In this document: positions 8,076-14,823 of the stretch, piece by piece
Layout of the letters: every line of letters starts with the position of its first letter
Numbering within the stretch: the first letter of the stretch is position 1
Assembly: GCA_964571235.1 (NCBI GenBank)
Contig: CAZNAI010000003.1
Span: forward strand, 62,001 to 126,000
DNA length: 64,000 nt
Origin: JACRAV01 sp964571235
GTDB taxonomy: Bacteria > Zixibacteria > MSB-5A5 > GN15 > FEB-12
Direction: 5' to 3'
Made by a program: the position numbers and the translations under genes
Notes under the pieces: generated by a model
Database searches by the model: none
Seen by the model: only the letters and a program-made list of their open reading frames with translations
Told to the model about the DNA's origin: nothing

Positions 8076-8252
8076 TCACTCCTTAGGCAGGGAGATTATT
8101 CCCCCGACAACTCCGCCGACCAAACCGGTGACCACCGGATTACAGGCCACGGCTCAGGTCGACCCGAACGCCCAATGCATTCCGGTGTACATAAGACCGA
8201 CGGCAACACCCGCCAGGGCATAAAGGGTGAATTTGATAGAACGGCTCTTCAC
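8076..8252 (-). CDS. candidate selenoprotein: two-helix membrane protein with in-frame UGA (DUF6132-like)
   Basis: From a GTG at 8252 the frame reads 58 codons with a single in-frame TGA at codon 33 (8156-8154) and ends at a second TGA at 8076. Each half encodes one hydrophobic helix ('IKFTLYALAGVAVGLMY' and 'VVTGLVGGVVGGIIS'). Read through, the link is GST-U-AVACNP. In the small DUF6132-type proteins that I recall, this loop is TGxCPITSNP, so the UGA falls on the conserved cysteine. A hairpin 20 bases after the UGA has the loop GGUC (see 8123-8141). The gene fills the gap between DUF302 (stop five bases upstream of the GTG) and FmdB, whose ribosome site is in its last codons. Alternative: a broken gene or a sequencing error. 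No selenocysteine machinery is visible in this window. Confidence 0.6.
8123..8141 (-). promoter_or_regulatory. candidate bacterial SECIS hairpin
   Basis: On the minus strand: AA, bulged U, CCGGU, loop GGUC, ACCGG, UU. The apical stem is five perfect pairs and the loop starts 20 bases after the UGA codon at 8156-8154. The E. coli fdhF SECIS, as I remember it, has a short stem with a bulged U on the 5' side and the same GGUC loop about 18 bases after its UGA. A decisive test is a bacterial SECIS covariance search plus conservation in relatives. Confidence 0.55.
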
Positions 8253-8256
8253 TGCT

Positions 8257-8676
8257 TTAGACCGCGCTATGCATGATCTTTATCAGTCGCGATTCGACAT
8301 CGGCCGCCAATTCAGCCAATCCCGGACTGTCAAGCAGTTGCGGAATCAATGTCGGGCGTCCGAGCGAAACATGGGTCTTCCCCGCCGACTCATAGACGAC
8401 AAATTTGCACGGCATAAACAGCGCTACCGCGACATCAACAGCCAGCGCCTTGTCGGCAAACCCGGCATTGCAAATTTCGACAATCTTCAGTGGTCCCCGC
8501 TCGAACCCCTTTTTGGCGAGCGTGGCTTTGACATCGTGCACATGGAGCACGCGAAATTGGTGCTCGGGCGTCAATCGCTCCAGATTCGTAACCACCGTGT
8601 CAAACGATTTGGCACTGGTCAGCTCGAAACTTAGTTGGTCCTTTTTCACAATTGTCCCGGTCACACAATCATTCAC
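8257..8676 (-). CDS. DUF302 domain protein
   Basis: 139 residues matching the DUF302 pattern: 'SAKSFDTVVTNLERL', 'FRVLHVHDVKATLAKKG', 'KIVEICNAGFADKAL' and 'ALFMPCKFVVYESAGKTHVSLGRPT'. The conserved Cys of 'MPCK' and the Cys of 'EICN' are present. The biochemical role of the family is not established; it often occurs with sulfur- and redox-related genes, as here. The start is a GTG two bases after the OsmC stop codon, so the two are coupled. Confidence 0.85.
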   Translation of the reverse strand: MNDCVTGTIVKKDQLSFELTSAKSFDTVVTNLERLTPEHQFRVLHVHDVKATLAKKGFERGPLKIVEICNAGFADKALAVDVAVALFMPCKFVVYESAGKTHVSLGRPTLIPQLLDSPGLAELAADVESRLIKIMHSAV

Positions 8677-8678
8677 AC

Positions 8679-9098
8679 CTATTCATTCACCACTTTATAT
8701 GTCGATTTCAGCGGCGTTTTCTGCTGAATGGTCAAACCCACCGTGCAGTATTTCTGTTCGGACAACTCAATCGCCCGCGCCACTTTTTGAGGATCGAGAT
8801 TTTTCCCGCGCACAGTGTATTTTACATCGATCTGCTTAAACGGCTTGGGGTATTCGTTTGGTTGTTCGGCGGAGAGTTCGATATCGATGGCGGTGATTAC
8901 CTGCTTTTGTTTTTCCAAAATGCGCACGATATCGACACCGGTACACCCGGCAATCGAATATAAGAGCAGTTCACTTGGGCGGAATCCTGACTCGTCGCCG
9001 CCGTCGGTTTTGGAAATGTCTGTAACGATCTTGTGGCCGAATGAACCGGTCCCTTCGAACTTCAGCCCGCCTGCCCATCGCATTGTCGCTTTCGCCAT
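8679..9098 (-). CDS. OsmC/Ohr family protein
   Basis: 139 residues with both redox cysteines of the family: C52 in 'SIAGCTGVDI' and C118 in 'EQKYCTVG'. OsmC/Ohr proteins reduce organic or fatty-acid hydroperoxides with a two-cysteine mechanism in the cytoplasm. The YhfA-like form (C-terminal 'KYCTVGLTIQQ') fits better than classical Ohr. It is the first gene of a five-gene minus-strand operon of thiol/redox proteins. Confidence 0.88.
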   Translation of the reverse strand: MAKATMRWAGGLKFEGTGSFGHKIVTDISKTDGGDESGFRPSELLLYSIAGCTGVDIVRILEKQKQVITAIDIELSAEQPNEYPKPFKQIDVKYTVRGKNLDPQKVARAIELSEQKYCTVGLTIQQKTPLKSTYKVVNE

Positions 9099-9240
9099 AC
9101 CGTCTCCGCTTTTTCCTCTTTGGTGGCTGTAATGTACACAATCAGACCCGCTTGTAAACCCCCGAAATTCAGACTCAAAAGTGATTGTAAAACAGGGGTT
9201 TGGTTCGATATGATTGGTCTGCGTAGGGCAAGAGAATCAA

Positions 9241-9298
9241 GATGTCGGGTAGCCTAAGGAAATCGTCTTCGACGATTCCCTTTGCCAACCCGACCTAC
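9241..9298. repeat. GATGTCGGGT...CGACCTAC hairpin element
   Basis: Ends GATGTCGGGT and AACCCGACCTAC are complementary and enclose an inner hairpin (AATCGTC/GACGATT). Read on the other strand it starts GTAGGTCGGGTT and ends in CGACATC, the same end structure as at 1957-2018. A near-copy lies at 9702-9759, so the HhH gene is bracketed by two copies. The rest of 9099-9322 shows nothing else. Confidence 0.85.
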
Positions 9299-9322
9299 AA
9301 AACCATGGCAGGAGAGACAATT

Positions 9323-9598
9323 ATGCCCGCTGACACCCGAAAACTTGCCGATCTTCGCTCGGTCGGAACGGCCACCCTTGAAGATTTTCGAAAGCTCGGC
9401 ATTACCAAGGTTGACCAACTCAAAGGGCGCGATCCGAAGAAACTCTACGACAAAATGTGCAAGCTGACCGGCCAGAAGATTGACATTTGTCTGCTCGATG
9501 TCTTCCAGTGTGCTATAGCCCAGGCCGAGAACCCCAATCTGCCGGCGGCTCATCGGAACTGGTTTTACTGGAGCAAAGTTCGCAAGAATCAGCGCTGA
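9323..9598 (+). CDS. helix-hairpin-helix protein (Cdd1/pathogenicity-locus family)
   Basis: 91 residues: 'LADLRSVGTATLEDFRKLGITKVDQLKGRDPKKLYDKM' is a helix-hairpin-helix pair, followed by 'CLLDVFQCAIAQAENP' and 'NWFYWSKVR', the typical tail of the small Cdd1 family. HhH motifs usually bind DNA without sequence specificity; the cellular role is not known. The ATG at 9323 is chosen because GGAGAG lies nine bases upstream; upstream in-frame starts fall inside the repeat. Confidence 0.8.
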   Translation: MPADTRKLADLRSVGTATLEDFRKLGITKVDQLKGRDPKKLYDKMCKLTGQKIDICLLDVFQCAIAQAENPNLPAAHRNWFYWSKVRKNQR

Positions 9599-9628
9599 AC
9601 CTACTTCACTCTACCGGAGAGACAGGCA

Positions 9629-9759
9629 GTAGGTCGGGTTGGCAAGTCCCGCGCCAGCGGGACGCAGACTACCCGACACTATTACAGGGCCGTTGAATAC
9701 AGATGTCGGGTAGTCAACGTGAATCGTCCCTGACGATTCTCTTTGCCAACCCGACCTAC
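9629..9759. repeat. two GTAGGTC-type hairpin elements
   Basis: 9629-9679 starts GTAGGTCGGGTTGGCAAG and ends CTACCCGACAC with the inner hairpin GTCCCGC/GCGGGAC. 9702-9759 starts GATGTCGGGTAG and ends CAACCCGACCTAC with the inner hairpin AATCGTC/GACGATT, a near-copy of 9241-9298 in the same orientation. Confidence 0.85.
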
Positions 9760-9787
9760 GAGGCCGAGCCTGTCGAAGGGTAAGTCT

Positions 9788-10510
9788 TTATGCACCCATC
9801 GCCTTCTTCTTCATCCCTGCCGGCAGTTTCTCAATCGCGTATCGGAGCGTCGTCCGCGACATCTTATCGCGATTTTTCATAACATACGCAAACACCTCAT
9901 CCGGAAACCGCCGGCTGGCCTCTTTGAGCATCCAGCCGGACCCCTTGCGCACCATGTCGTCCTCGTCAGCCAGCAGTAAGTCGGCGGACTTGAAACCCTC
10001 GGCAATATCCAGCGAATCCCGGAGCGCCACAATCAGAGCCACCGCCGATGCACGTCTTAGCCACCGATTGCGCGATTTGGCCCATCTGCGCGTCTTTGGT
10101 ACCAGTTCATGATGAGTTGCTACCAGCTTCCCCAGGGCACCACAACACAGGTGGTCGCAGGTCGACCAACTGTCGACCCGTGTTTTAAGCCATCGCTCAA
10201 AGCGGGAGAATTCACCGGCCGTGCACCCTCGAATCGACTTTTCTGCCCAATCGAATGCGAAAAAACGCGAATAGTCGGTTCCGTCAGCCAAGAGCGCCTC
10301 ACACACCGCCAGTTTATCCGAAACCGGCAGATTCTTGTGGTCCCGGTAGACAGTCCGCGAGATCAGGCGGAGATAATTGAGTGCGATACTTTCGGGCTGA
10401 GCCAGCTTCTCTTTGAAAAACCGCTGGTAGTTCTTTCGGTATTTCGGCCGGTCGTATTTTGCGGTTTCTCTGCGAAACTGCTCAAGCAGATGTTGAATGG
10501 AGACCGACAT
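9788..10510 (-). CDS. DNA alkylation repeat (AlkD-like) protein
   Basis: 240 residues of amphipathic helical repeats of the AlkC/AlkD HEAT-like fold: 'QRFFKEKLAQPESIALNYLRLI', 'WSTCDHLCCGALGKLV', 'SRNRWLRRASAVALIVALRD', 'DEDDMVRKGSGWMLKEASRRFPDEVFAYVMKN'. The last two match the part that lines the DNA groove in AlkD, including the conserved WxRR and the K-GWxL segment. AlkD-type enzymes excise N3/N7-alkylpurines. Start at 10510 is set by AGGAA before the ATG; 44 more upstream codons are open but lack support. Confidence 0.85.
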   Translation of the reverse strand: MSVSIQHLLEQFRRETAKYDRPKYRKNYQRFFKEKLAQPESIALNYLRLISRTVYRDHKNLPVSDKLAVCEALLADGTDYSRFFAFDWAEKSIRGCTAGEFSRFERWLKTRVDSWSTCDHLCCGALGKLVATHHELVPKTRRWAKSRNRWLRRASAVALIVALRDSLDIAEGFKSADLLLADEDDMVRKGSGWMLKEASRRFPDEVFAYVMKNRDKMSRTTLRYAIEKLPAGMKKKAMGA

Positions 10511-10658
10511 AAGTTCCTTTCCAATGAACTGTACAATCAACGTATCGACAGCCGGGCAGTCAATAACCCGACAGACAAATGCGATCATGGCGAGGTTGCA
10601 TCGATAGTCAATATTCGCCATATTTGGTCCACGTGAACTCACCTAAAAAGGAACTACT

Positions 10659-12467
10659 ATGACAACCGCGTCCCAAGAGACTATCCCCGATCGCAAAGCG
10701 ATTGATATTCAACACACCTGGAAATTGACCGATCTGTACTCTTCCGACGACGACTGGGAAGCCGATCTGAAATCGGCCCAGTCAATGATCGTTGATCTGG
10801 GACGGTTCGCAGGCACCCTTGCCCAATCGCCACAGACACTCTGGGATTGCCTTGAGCTTCGGACCGAACTTTCCAAATCGCTGTATTCGCTCTACCAATA
10901 CGCCCACTTGAACAAAGACCTCGACAACCGGGTCTCCAAGTATCAAGCGATGACCGAGCGGGCCGCCATGCTCGGCGCACAGGCCGGTGCCGCCACCGCG
11001 TTCATCGAGCCGGAATTGCTCAAGCTCGACGACGCCACTCTGCGCCGGATGGCCGCCAAATTCCCCCGCACCGATGTCTACGATTTCTATATCGAAGAAC
11101 TAATCCGCTCCAAACCGCACATTCGCTCTGAAGAAGTCGAGGAATTACTGGCGATGAGCGCTATGGTCTCGCGCGGACCCGACGCCATCTTCTCTATGAT
11201 GGATGACGCCGACATAGTGTATCCGAACATAACCGACGAAAAAGGGAATGAAGTCCGCCTGACCAAGCAACGGTACGCCAAGTATATCGAGTCGTCTGAC
11301 CGTCGGGTGCGGCGCGACGCCCACGAGAAGTTTTACGAGCCGTACAAGGCACATTTGAATACGCTCGGCGCCACCCTCGCAAGTTCAGTGAACAAAGATC
11401 TGTTTTACACCAAGGCCCGACGATTTGATACCTGCCTGGCCAATGCTCTCGATGGCAACAACATTCCGCTTTCGGTCTATCACGCGCTGATTGATACCAC
11501 CGAATCAAATCTGACCGGACTCCACGCCTACACCAAACTGCGCAAGAAGATCTTGAAACTCGACTCGATCCACGGGTACGATATGGTCTGCCCGCTCTTC
11601 CCCGATCAGGATTACGAAGTAGCATATCCGCGCGCGGTCGAGCGCCTCTTGGAGGCAGTCGCGCCTTTGGGGAGCGAATACGTTTCAGCCCTAAGCAAGG
11701 CGATGAACTCCCGTTGGGTCGATGTCTACGAAACTCCCGGCAAAGGGGGTGGCGCATACAGCTACGGCAATTACTCGGCTCATCCGTATGTACTGATGAA
11801 TTACAACGGCACAGTAGACAACATGTTCACGCTGGCGCACGAGATGGGCCACGCCATGCACTCGTACCTATCCAATCGCACCCAACCGTACGCCAAACAT
11901 CACTATTCGATTTTTGTCGCCGAGGTTGCCTCGACTCTCAACGAAGGACTCCTCATGCAACTTCTGATCAAAGAGTCGACCGATCCGCGTCAAAAACTGT
12001 ATCTCTTGAACCGGTATCTGGACAACACCATGAGCACGTTTTTCAATCAGGTGATGTACGCTCATTTCGAACTAGCCATTCACCAGGAAGTCGAAAAGGG
12101 GGGGGCACTGTCGCCTGATTGGATGACCGAGCAGTGGGGAGAATATCTGCAGAAATATTTCGGCCCGGCGTTTGGCGTCGACGATTGCTCCAAACTCAAG
12201 TGGGCGCGCATCCCGCATTTTTACAATATGTTCTATGTGTATCAGTACGCGACCTCGTACGCCGCCTCGGAAACAATTTTGGACAAGTTCCTAAGCGGCG
12301 AAAAAGACATCGTCGCGCGGTATCTGGAAATGCTCTCGTCGGGCGGGAAGGATCATCCAATTGAACTGTTGAAAATCTGCGGCGTAGATATGACCAAGCC
12401 CGACCCGGTGCTCTCCACCTTGAAACGGTTTGAACAGCAGGTGGCAGAGGTTGACAAACTGAGTTGA
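10659..12467 (+). CDS. pepF: oligoendopeptidase F (M3 zinc peptidase)
   Basis: 602 residues, the usual length. The zinc site is HEMGH at residues 394-398 (ligands H394, H398), with the downstream glutamate in 'VAEVASTLNEGLL'. 'YSYGNYSAHPYVLMNYNGT' before it and 'IPHFYNMFYVYQYATSYAAS' near the C-terminus are family signatures. It cleaves short peptides in the cytoplasm. A good ribosome site (AAAAGGAAC) precedes the ATG. The SnoaL-like gene follows 16 bases downstream. Confidence 0.95.
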   Translation: MTTASQETIPDRKAIDIQHTWKLTDLYSSDDDWEADLKSAQSMIVDLGRFAGTLAQSPQTLWDCLELRTELSKSLYSLYQYAHLNKDLDNRVSKYQAMTERAAMLGAQAGAATAFIEPELLKLDDATLRRMAAKFPRTDVYDFYIEELIRSKPHIRSEEVEELLAMSAMVSRGPDAIFSMMDDADIVYPNITDEKGNEVRLTKQRYAKYIESSDRRVRRDAHEKFYEPYKAHLNTLGATLASSVNKDLFYTKARRFDTCLANALDGNNIPLSVYHALIDTTESNLTGLHAYTKLRKKILKLDSIHGYDMVCPLFPDQDYEVAYPRAVERLLEAVAPLGSEYVSALSKAMNSRWVDVYETPGKGGGAYSYGNYSAHPYVLMNYNGTVDNMFTLAHEMGHAMHSYLSNRTQPYAKHHYSIFVAEVASTLNEGLLMQLLIKESTDPRQKLYLLNRYLDNTMSTFFNQVMYAHFELAIHQEVEKGGALSPDWMTEQWGEYLQKYFGPAFGVDDCSKLKWARIPHFYNMFYVYQYATSYAASETILDKFLSGEKDIVARYLEMLSSGGKDHPIELLKICGVDMTKPDPVLSTLKRFEQQVAEVDKLS

Positions 12468-12483
12468 GAATCGGAGGATTGCC

Positions 12484-12960
12484 ATGAAAACCACTAGTAG
12501 ATTTGGCGGTGTGATGGCTCTGTTGCTTTGCGGAGCTTCAACGGTTCTTGCCCAAACCAGCGCGAACGATTCAACCAACGCACGAGTGCGGGCGGCGATT
12601 GATTCGGGGAATATTAAATTTATGGAGGCCAACAAAGCCCAGGATGCAAAAATGCTGGCGTCGCTCTTCTGTGCCGACGGCGGCTTTCTGCTGAAGAATG
12701 GCGCTATGGTTCTCGGGCGGGACAACATTGAAAAAGAGTTCGGCCCCTGGCTACAAGAGTCCGGGCCGTTTCAGATGACGATCACCACCAAGGAAGTCTG
12801 GCTGATCGACTCCATCGCGTACGAATACGGTGAGTATACGCGCAAGTCACTTAAGCCCGGAGGGGATACGACCACCCGTAGCGGACGGTACTTTGAATCA
12901 TGGAAACAACAGCCTGACGGTTCCTGGAAGATCTTTCTCGACTGTGGCCTCCCCGAATGA
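12484..12960 (+). CDS. secreted SnoaL-like/DUF4440 protein
   Basis: 158 residues with a Sec signal peptide (cleavage after VLAQ near residue 22) and one NTF2-like domain: 'IDSGNIKFMEANKAQDAKMLASLFCADGGFLLKNG' and 'YFESWKQQPDGSWKIFLDCG'. This is the DUF4440/SnoaL pattern of small cone-shaped ligand-binding domains. No catalytic function can be assigned. It directly follows pepF and may share its transcript. Confidence 0.8.
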   Translation: MKTTSRFGGVMALLLCGASTVLAQTSANDSTNARVRAAIDSGNIKFMEANKAQDAKMLASLFCADGGFLLKNGAMVLGRDNIEKEFGPWLQESGPFQMTITTKEVWLIDSIAYEYGEYTRKSLKPGGDTTTRSGRYFESWKQQPDGSWKIFLDCGLPE

Positions 12961-12983
12961 TCGCCCAACCTGTGCGGTCAGGT

Positions 12984-13009
12984 GCGGTCAGGTGCCCTCA
13001 CCTGACCGC
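12984..13009. terminator. likely bidirectional terminator hairpin
   Basis: A perfect 11-bp stem GCGGTCAGGTG / CACCTGACCGC with loop CCCT, followed by TTT, sits between the convergent SnoaL-like and sigma-factor genes. The U-tract is short, so strength is uncertain. GGTCAGGTG is also doubled just upstream (12975-12983). Confidence 0.55.
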
Positions 13010-13011
13010 TT

Positions 13012-14310
13012 TCACATCCCCGATAACTTCCGCCTCAAGAACTCCCGCTCAATTTCATTGTCGCATAGCTCAATAGAGCGTGTGATGGCCGTCCTTGCCT
13101 CTTCAACCCGACCTACACGACGCAAGATCTCGCCTCTCGTGGCATGATAGAGGTACTGCCGATCAAGATTCGCGGCCAGTCCTGAAAGTGCGGCAAGCGC
13201 TACCTCGGCGCCCTTCGCTTCTGCCAACGCGACTATCCGATTCAGCCCAACCACCGGGTTGGGATCGAGAATAAAAAGCGTATCGTACAATTCCAATAAC
13301 TGACTCCAGTCAGTCTTTGCGTACGACTCTGCCCGCGCATGACACGACGCAATCGCCGCCTCAAGATGGTACTTGCTCAAGTTTCCTGTCTCGGCCAATT
13401 GGAGATAGACAAACCCCTTGGCAATATCTTCACGGTTCCATGTCGAGCGGTCCTGTTCTTCGAGTGTGAGCAAGACCCCTCCTGAATCAACTCTTGCCGC
13501 GAGGCGTGAATGCTGAAAATAAAACAGCGCCAATAGTGCAGGTATTTGTAAGGACTGTGCGGAAGGATGCTCTCCTAATAATTCAGTCAGCCGGATCGCC
13601 TCATCGCATAGTTCTTCGCGCACCAACCGATCGCCGGAAGTCGCCTTGTACCCTTCGTTGAACATCCCATACAGCGCCGCCAAAACAGTATCGCAGGAAT
13701 TGACTATTTCCTCTGCATTCGGTGATTCGAGGGACAAACCGCTCTCGCGAAGTTCCCGCTTGGCTCGCACCAGTCGTTGGGCCATCGCTCGCTCGTCGAC
13801 CAGAAACAGATTGGCGATCTCGCGTGCTGAGAATCCGCAGAGCAAATGCAGGATCATTGCGATTTGAGTAGTTTCCGAGGAATCGCACCGACAACATGCG
13901 AACATCATCGCCAGCATATCGTCGCGCAGTTCACTGTTGAACTTTGGATCGGGCGAGTCAGCCAACCGCGAGAGAGTTTGTTCAATGTGTTCGCCCACCT
14001 CTGCGATCGTCCGGTTCTGCATTTTCTTATGGCGAAGTTTATCGAGCGCTATCCGCTTGGCCGTCGTTGTGAGCCAGCCGGCGGGATTGTCCGGGACACC
14101 GAGGTGCGGCCACGTCTTCAACGCGCGAAGTAGAGTTTCTTGCACGATATCTTCGGCCAGATCGAGTTCAGAAGTCCCTAACAGCCGCGTAATTGTTGCA
14201 GTCAACTGCCCCGCCTGCCGCCGGAACAGGTGGGCGACCAGCCTATCGACTTGTGCGCGGTCCGCCGGGGACGGACCCTCGTCTGTCCGATTTGGATCAG
14301 TGCTCGACAA
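13012..14310 (-). CDS. ECF sigma factor with C-terminal extension (ECF42/DUF6596 type)
   Basis: About 432 residues. The N-terminal part holds sigma region 2 ('DLAEDIVQETLLRALKTWPHLG', 'NPAGWLTTTAKRIALDKLRHKK') and region 4 ('LHLLCGFSAREIANLFLVDERAMAQRLVRAKREL'). A long C-terminal TPR-like extension follows ('ALYGMFNEGYKAT', 'DPNPVVGLNRIVALAEAKG'). This architecture and the adjacent YCII/DGPF gene are typical of the ECF42 group, which lacks a classical anti-sigma factor. The start is uncertain: a TTG at 14310 overlaps the end of the YCII gene by 14 bases, and a GTG at 14331 is also possible. Confidence 0.88.
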   Translation of the reverse strand: MSSTDPNRTDEGPSPADRAQVDRLVAHLFRRQAGQLTATITRLLGTSELDLAEDIVQETLLRALKTWPHLGVPDNPAGWLTTTAKRIALDKLRHKKMQNRTIAEVGEHIEQTLSRLADSPDPKFNSELRDDMLAMMFACCRCDSSETTQIAMILHLLCGFSAREIANLFLVDERAMAQRLVRAKRELRESGLSLESPNAEEIVNSCDTVLAALYGMFNEGYKATSGDRLVREELCDEAIRLTELLGEHPSAQSLQIPALLALFYFQHSRLAARVDSGGVLLTLEEQDRSTWNREDIAKGFVYLQLAETGNLSKYHLEAAIASCHARAESYAKTDWSQLLELYDTLFILDPNPVVGLNRIVALAEAKGAEVALAALSGLAANLDRQYLYHATRGEILRRVGRVEEARTAITRSIELCDNEIEREFLRRKLSGM

Positions 14311-14635
14311 TTTCCCTGATTTCCAGTTCACCGCCGCGGTCAAACACCGGGCAGTCACGCGCGATAGCCACCGCGTGGTCATAAGAATCAGCCGAGATCA
14401 AGAAATATCCGCCGATTGATTCTTTGGTCTCGGTGAAGGGGCCGTCGACGATCTTTCCATTTTTCGCCGCCATCACTCTACCGCTCGACGCCAACTCGTC
14501 TCCGGCCAAATACCGGTTCTCGGCTCGTAGCTTGCGGGCGAATGCGATATACTTTTCGACAATCTTCTGGGCCTGCTCCGCCGACAAATCAATAGGTGTT
14601 TCGCCGCTCTTGACCAACAGCATGTATTGGGGCAT
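14297..14635 (-). CDS. YCII-related (DGPF) domain protein
   Basis: 112 residues: 'MPQYMLLV' opening and 'VDGPFTETKESIGGYFLI', the DGPF motif that names this group. YCII-fold proteins are small ferredoxin-like dimers; in ECF42 loci one or more accompany the sigma factor and are thought to be its targets or partners. Here the gene overlaps the sigma factor and precedes it in the same transcript. The ATG has a good AAGGAG upstream. Confidence 0.9.
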   Translation of the reverse strand: MPQYMLLVKSGETPIDLSAEQAQKIVEKYIAFARKLRAENRYLAGDELASSGRVMAAKNGKIVDGPFTETKESIGGYFLISADSYDHAVAIARDCPVFDRGGELEIREIVEH

Positions 14636-14744
14636 CGGTTTCTCCTTGGGACTTGGGTTAATTTACGGGGCTTTGTACCCGTTGTCTACCCCTATGACGG
14701 CCAAGTCGATTCGATTTCGACTTTCTTCGTAGGGCGGCCTCTTC

Positions 14745-14810
14745 GTAGGTCAGGCTCCTTGCGAGCCTGACATCTTCTATCGTTGTGCGCGGCAGACGCC
14801 CTCGTCTGCC
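14745..14810. repeat. two hairpin elements
   Basis: 14745-14774 is the cleanest copy of the GTAGGTC...GACATC element: GTAGG, arm TCAGGCTC, loop CTTGC, arm GAGCCTGA, then CATC. 14791-14810 is GGCAGACG-CCCT-CGTCTGCC; the same 20 bases plus several flanking bases recur inverted at 59817-59836. An incomplete GTAGGG unit lies at 14729. Confidence 0.85.
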
Positions 14811-14823
14811 CGTGTGTCACCAA

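Noticed and set aside
8154..8252. A 32-residue protein ending at the first TGA
   Set aside because: It would lose the second helix although that frame stays open, keeps the helix pattern and ends just before the FmdB start; read-through is a better account, though not proven.
9205..9225. tRNA-like GGTTCGA near 9212
   Set aside because: Flanking bases do not form a T stem or the rest of a cloverleaf.
9241..9759. CRISPR-like array from repeated units near the HhH gene
   Set aside because: The units are irregularly spaced, palindromic and differ in core sequence; there are no equal-sized spacers and no cas genes.
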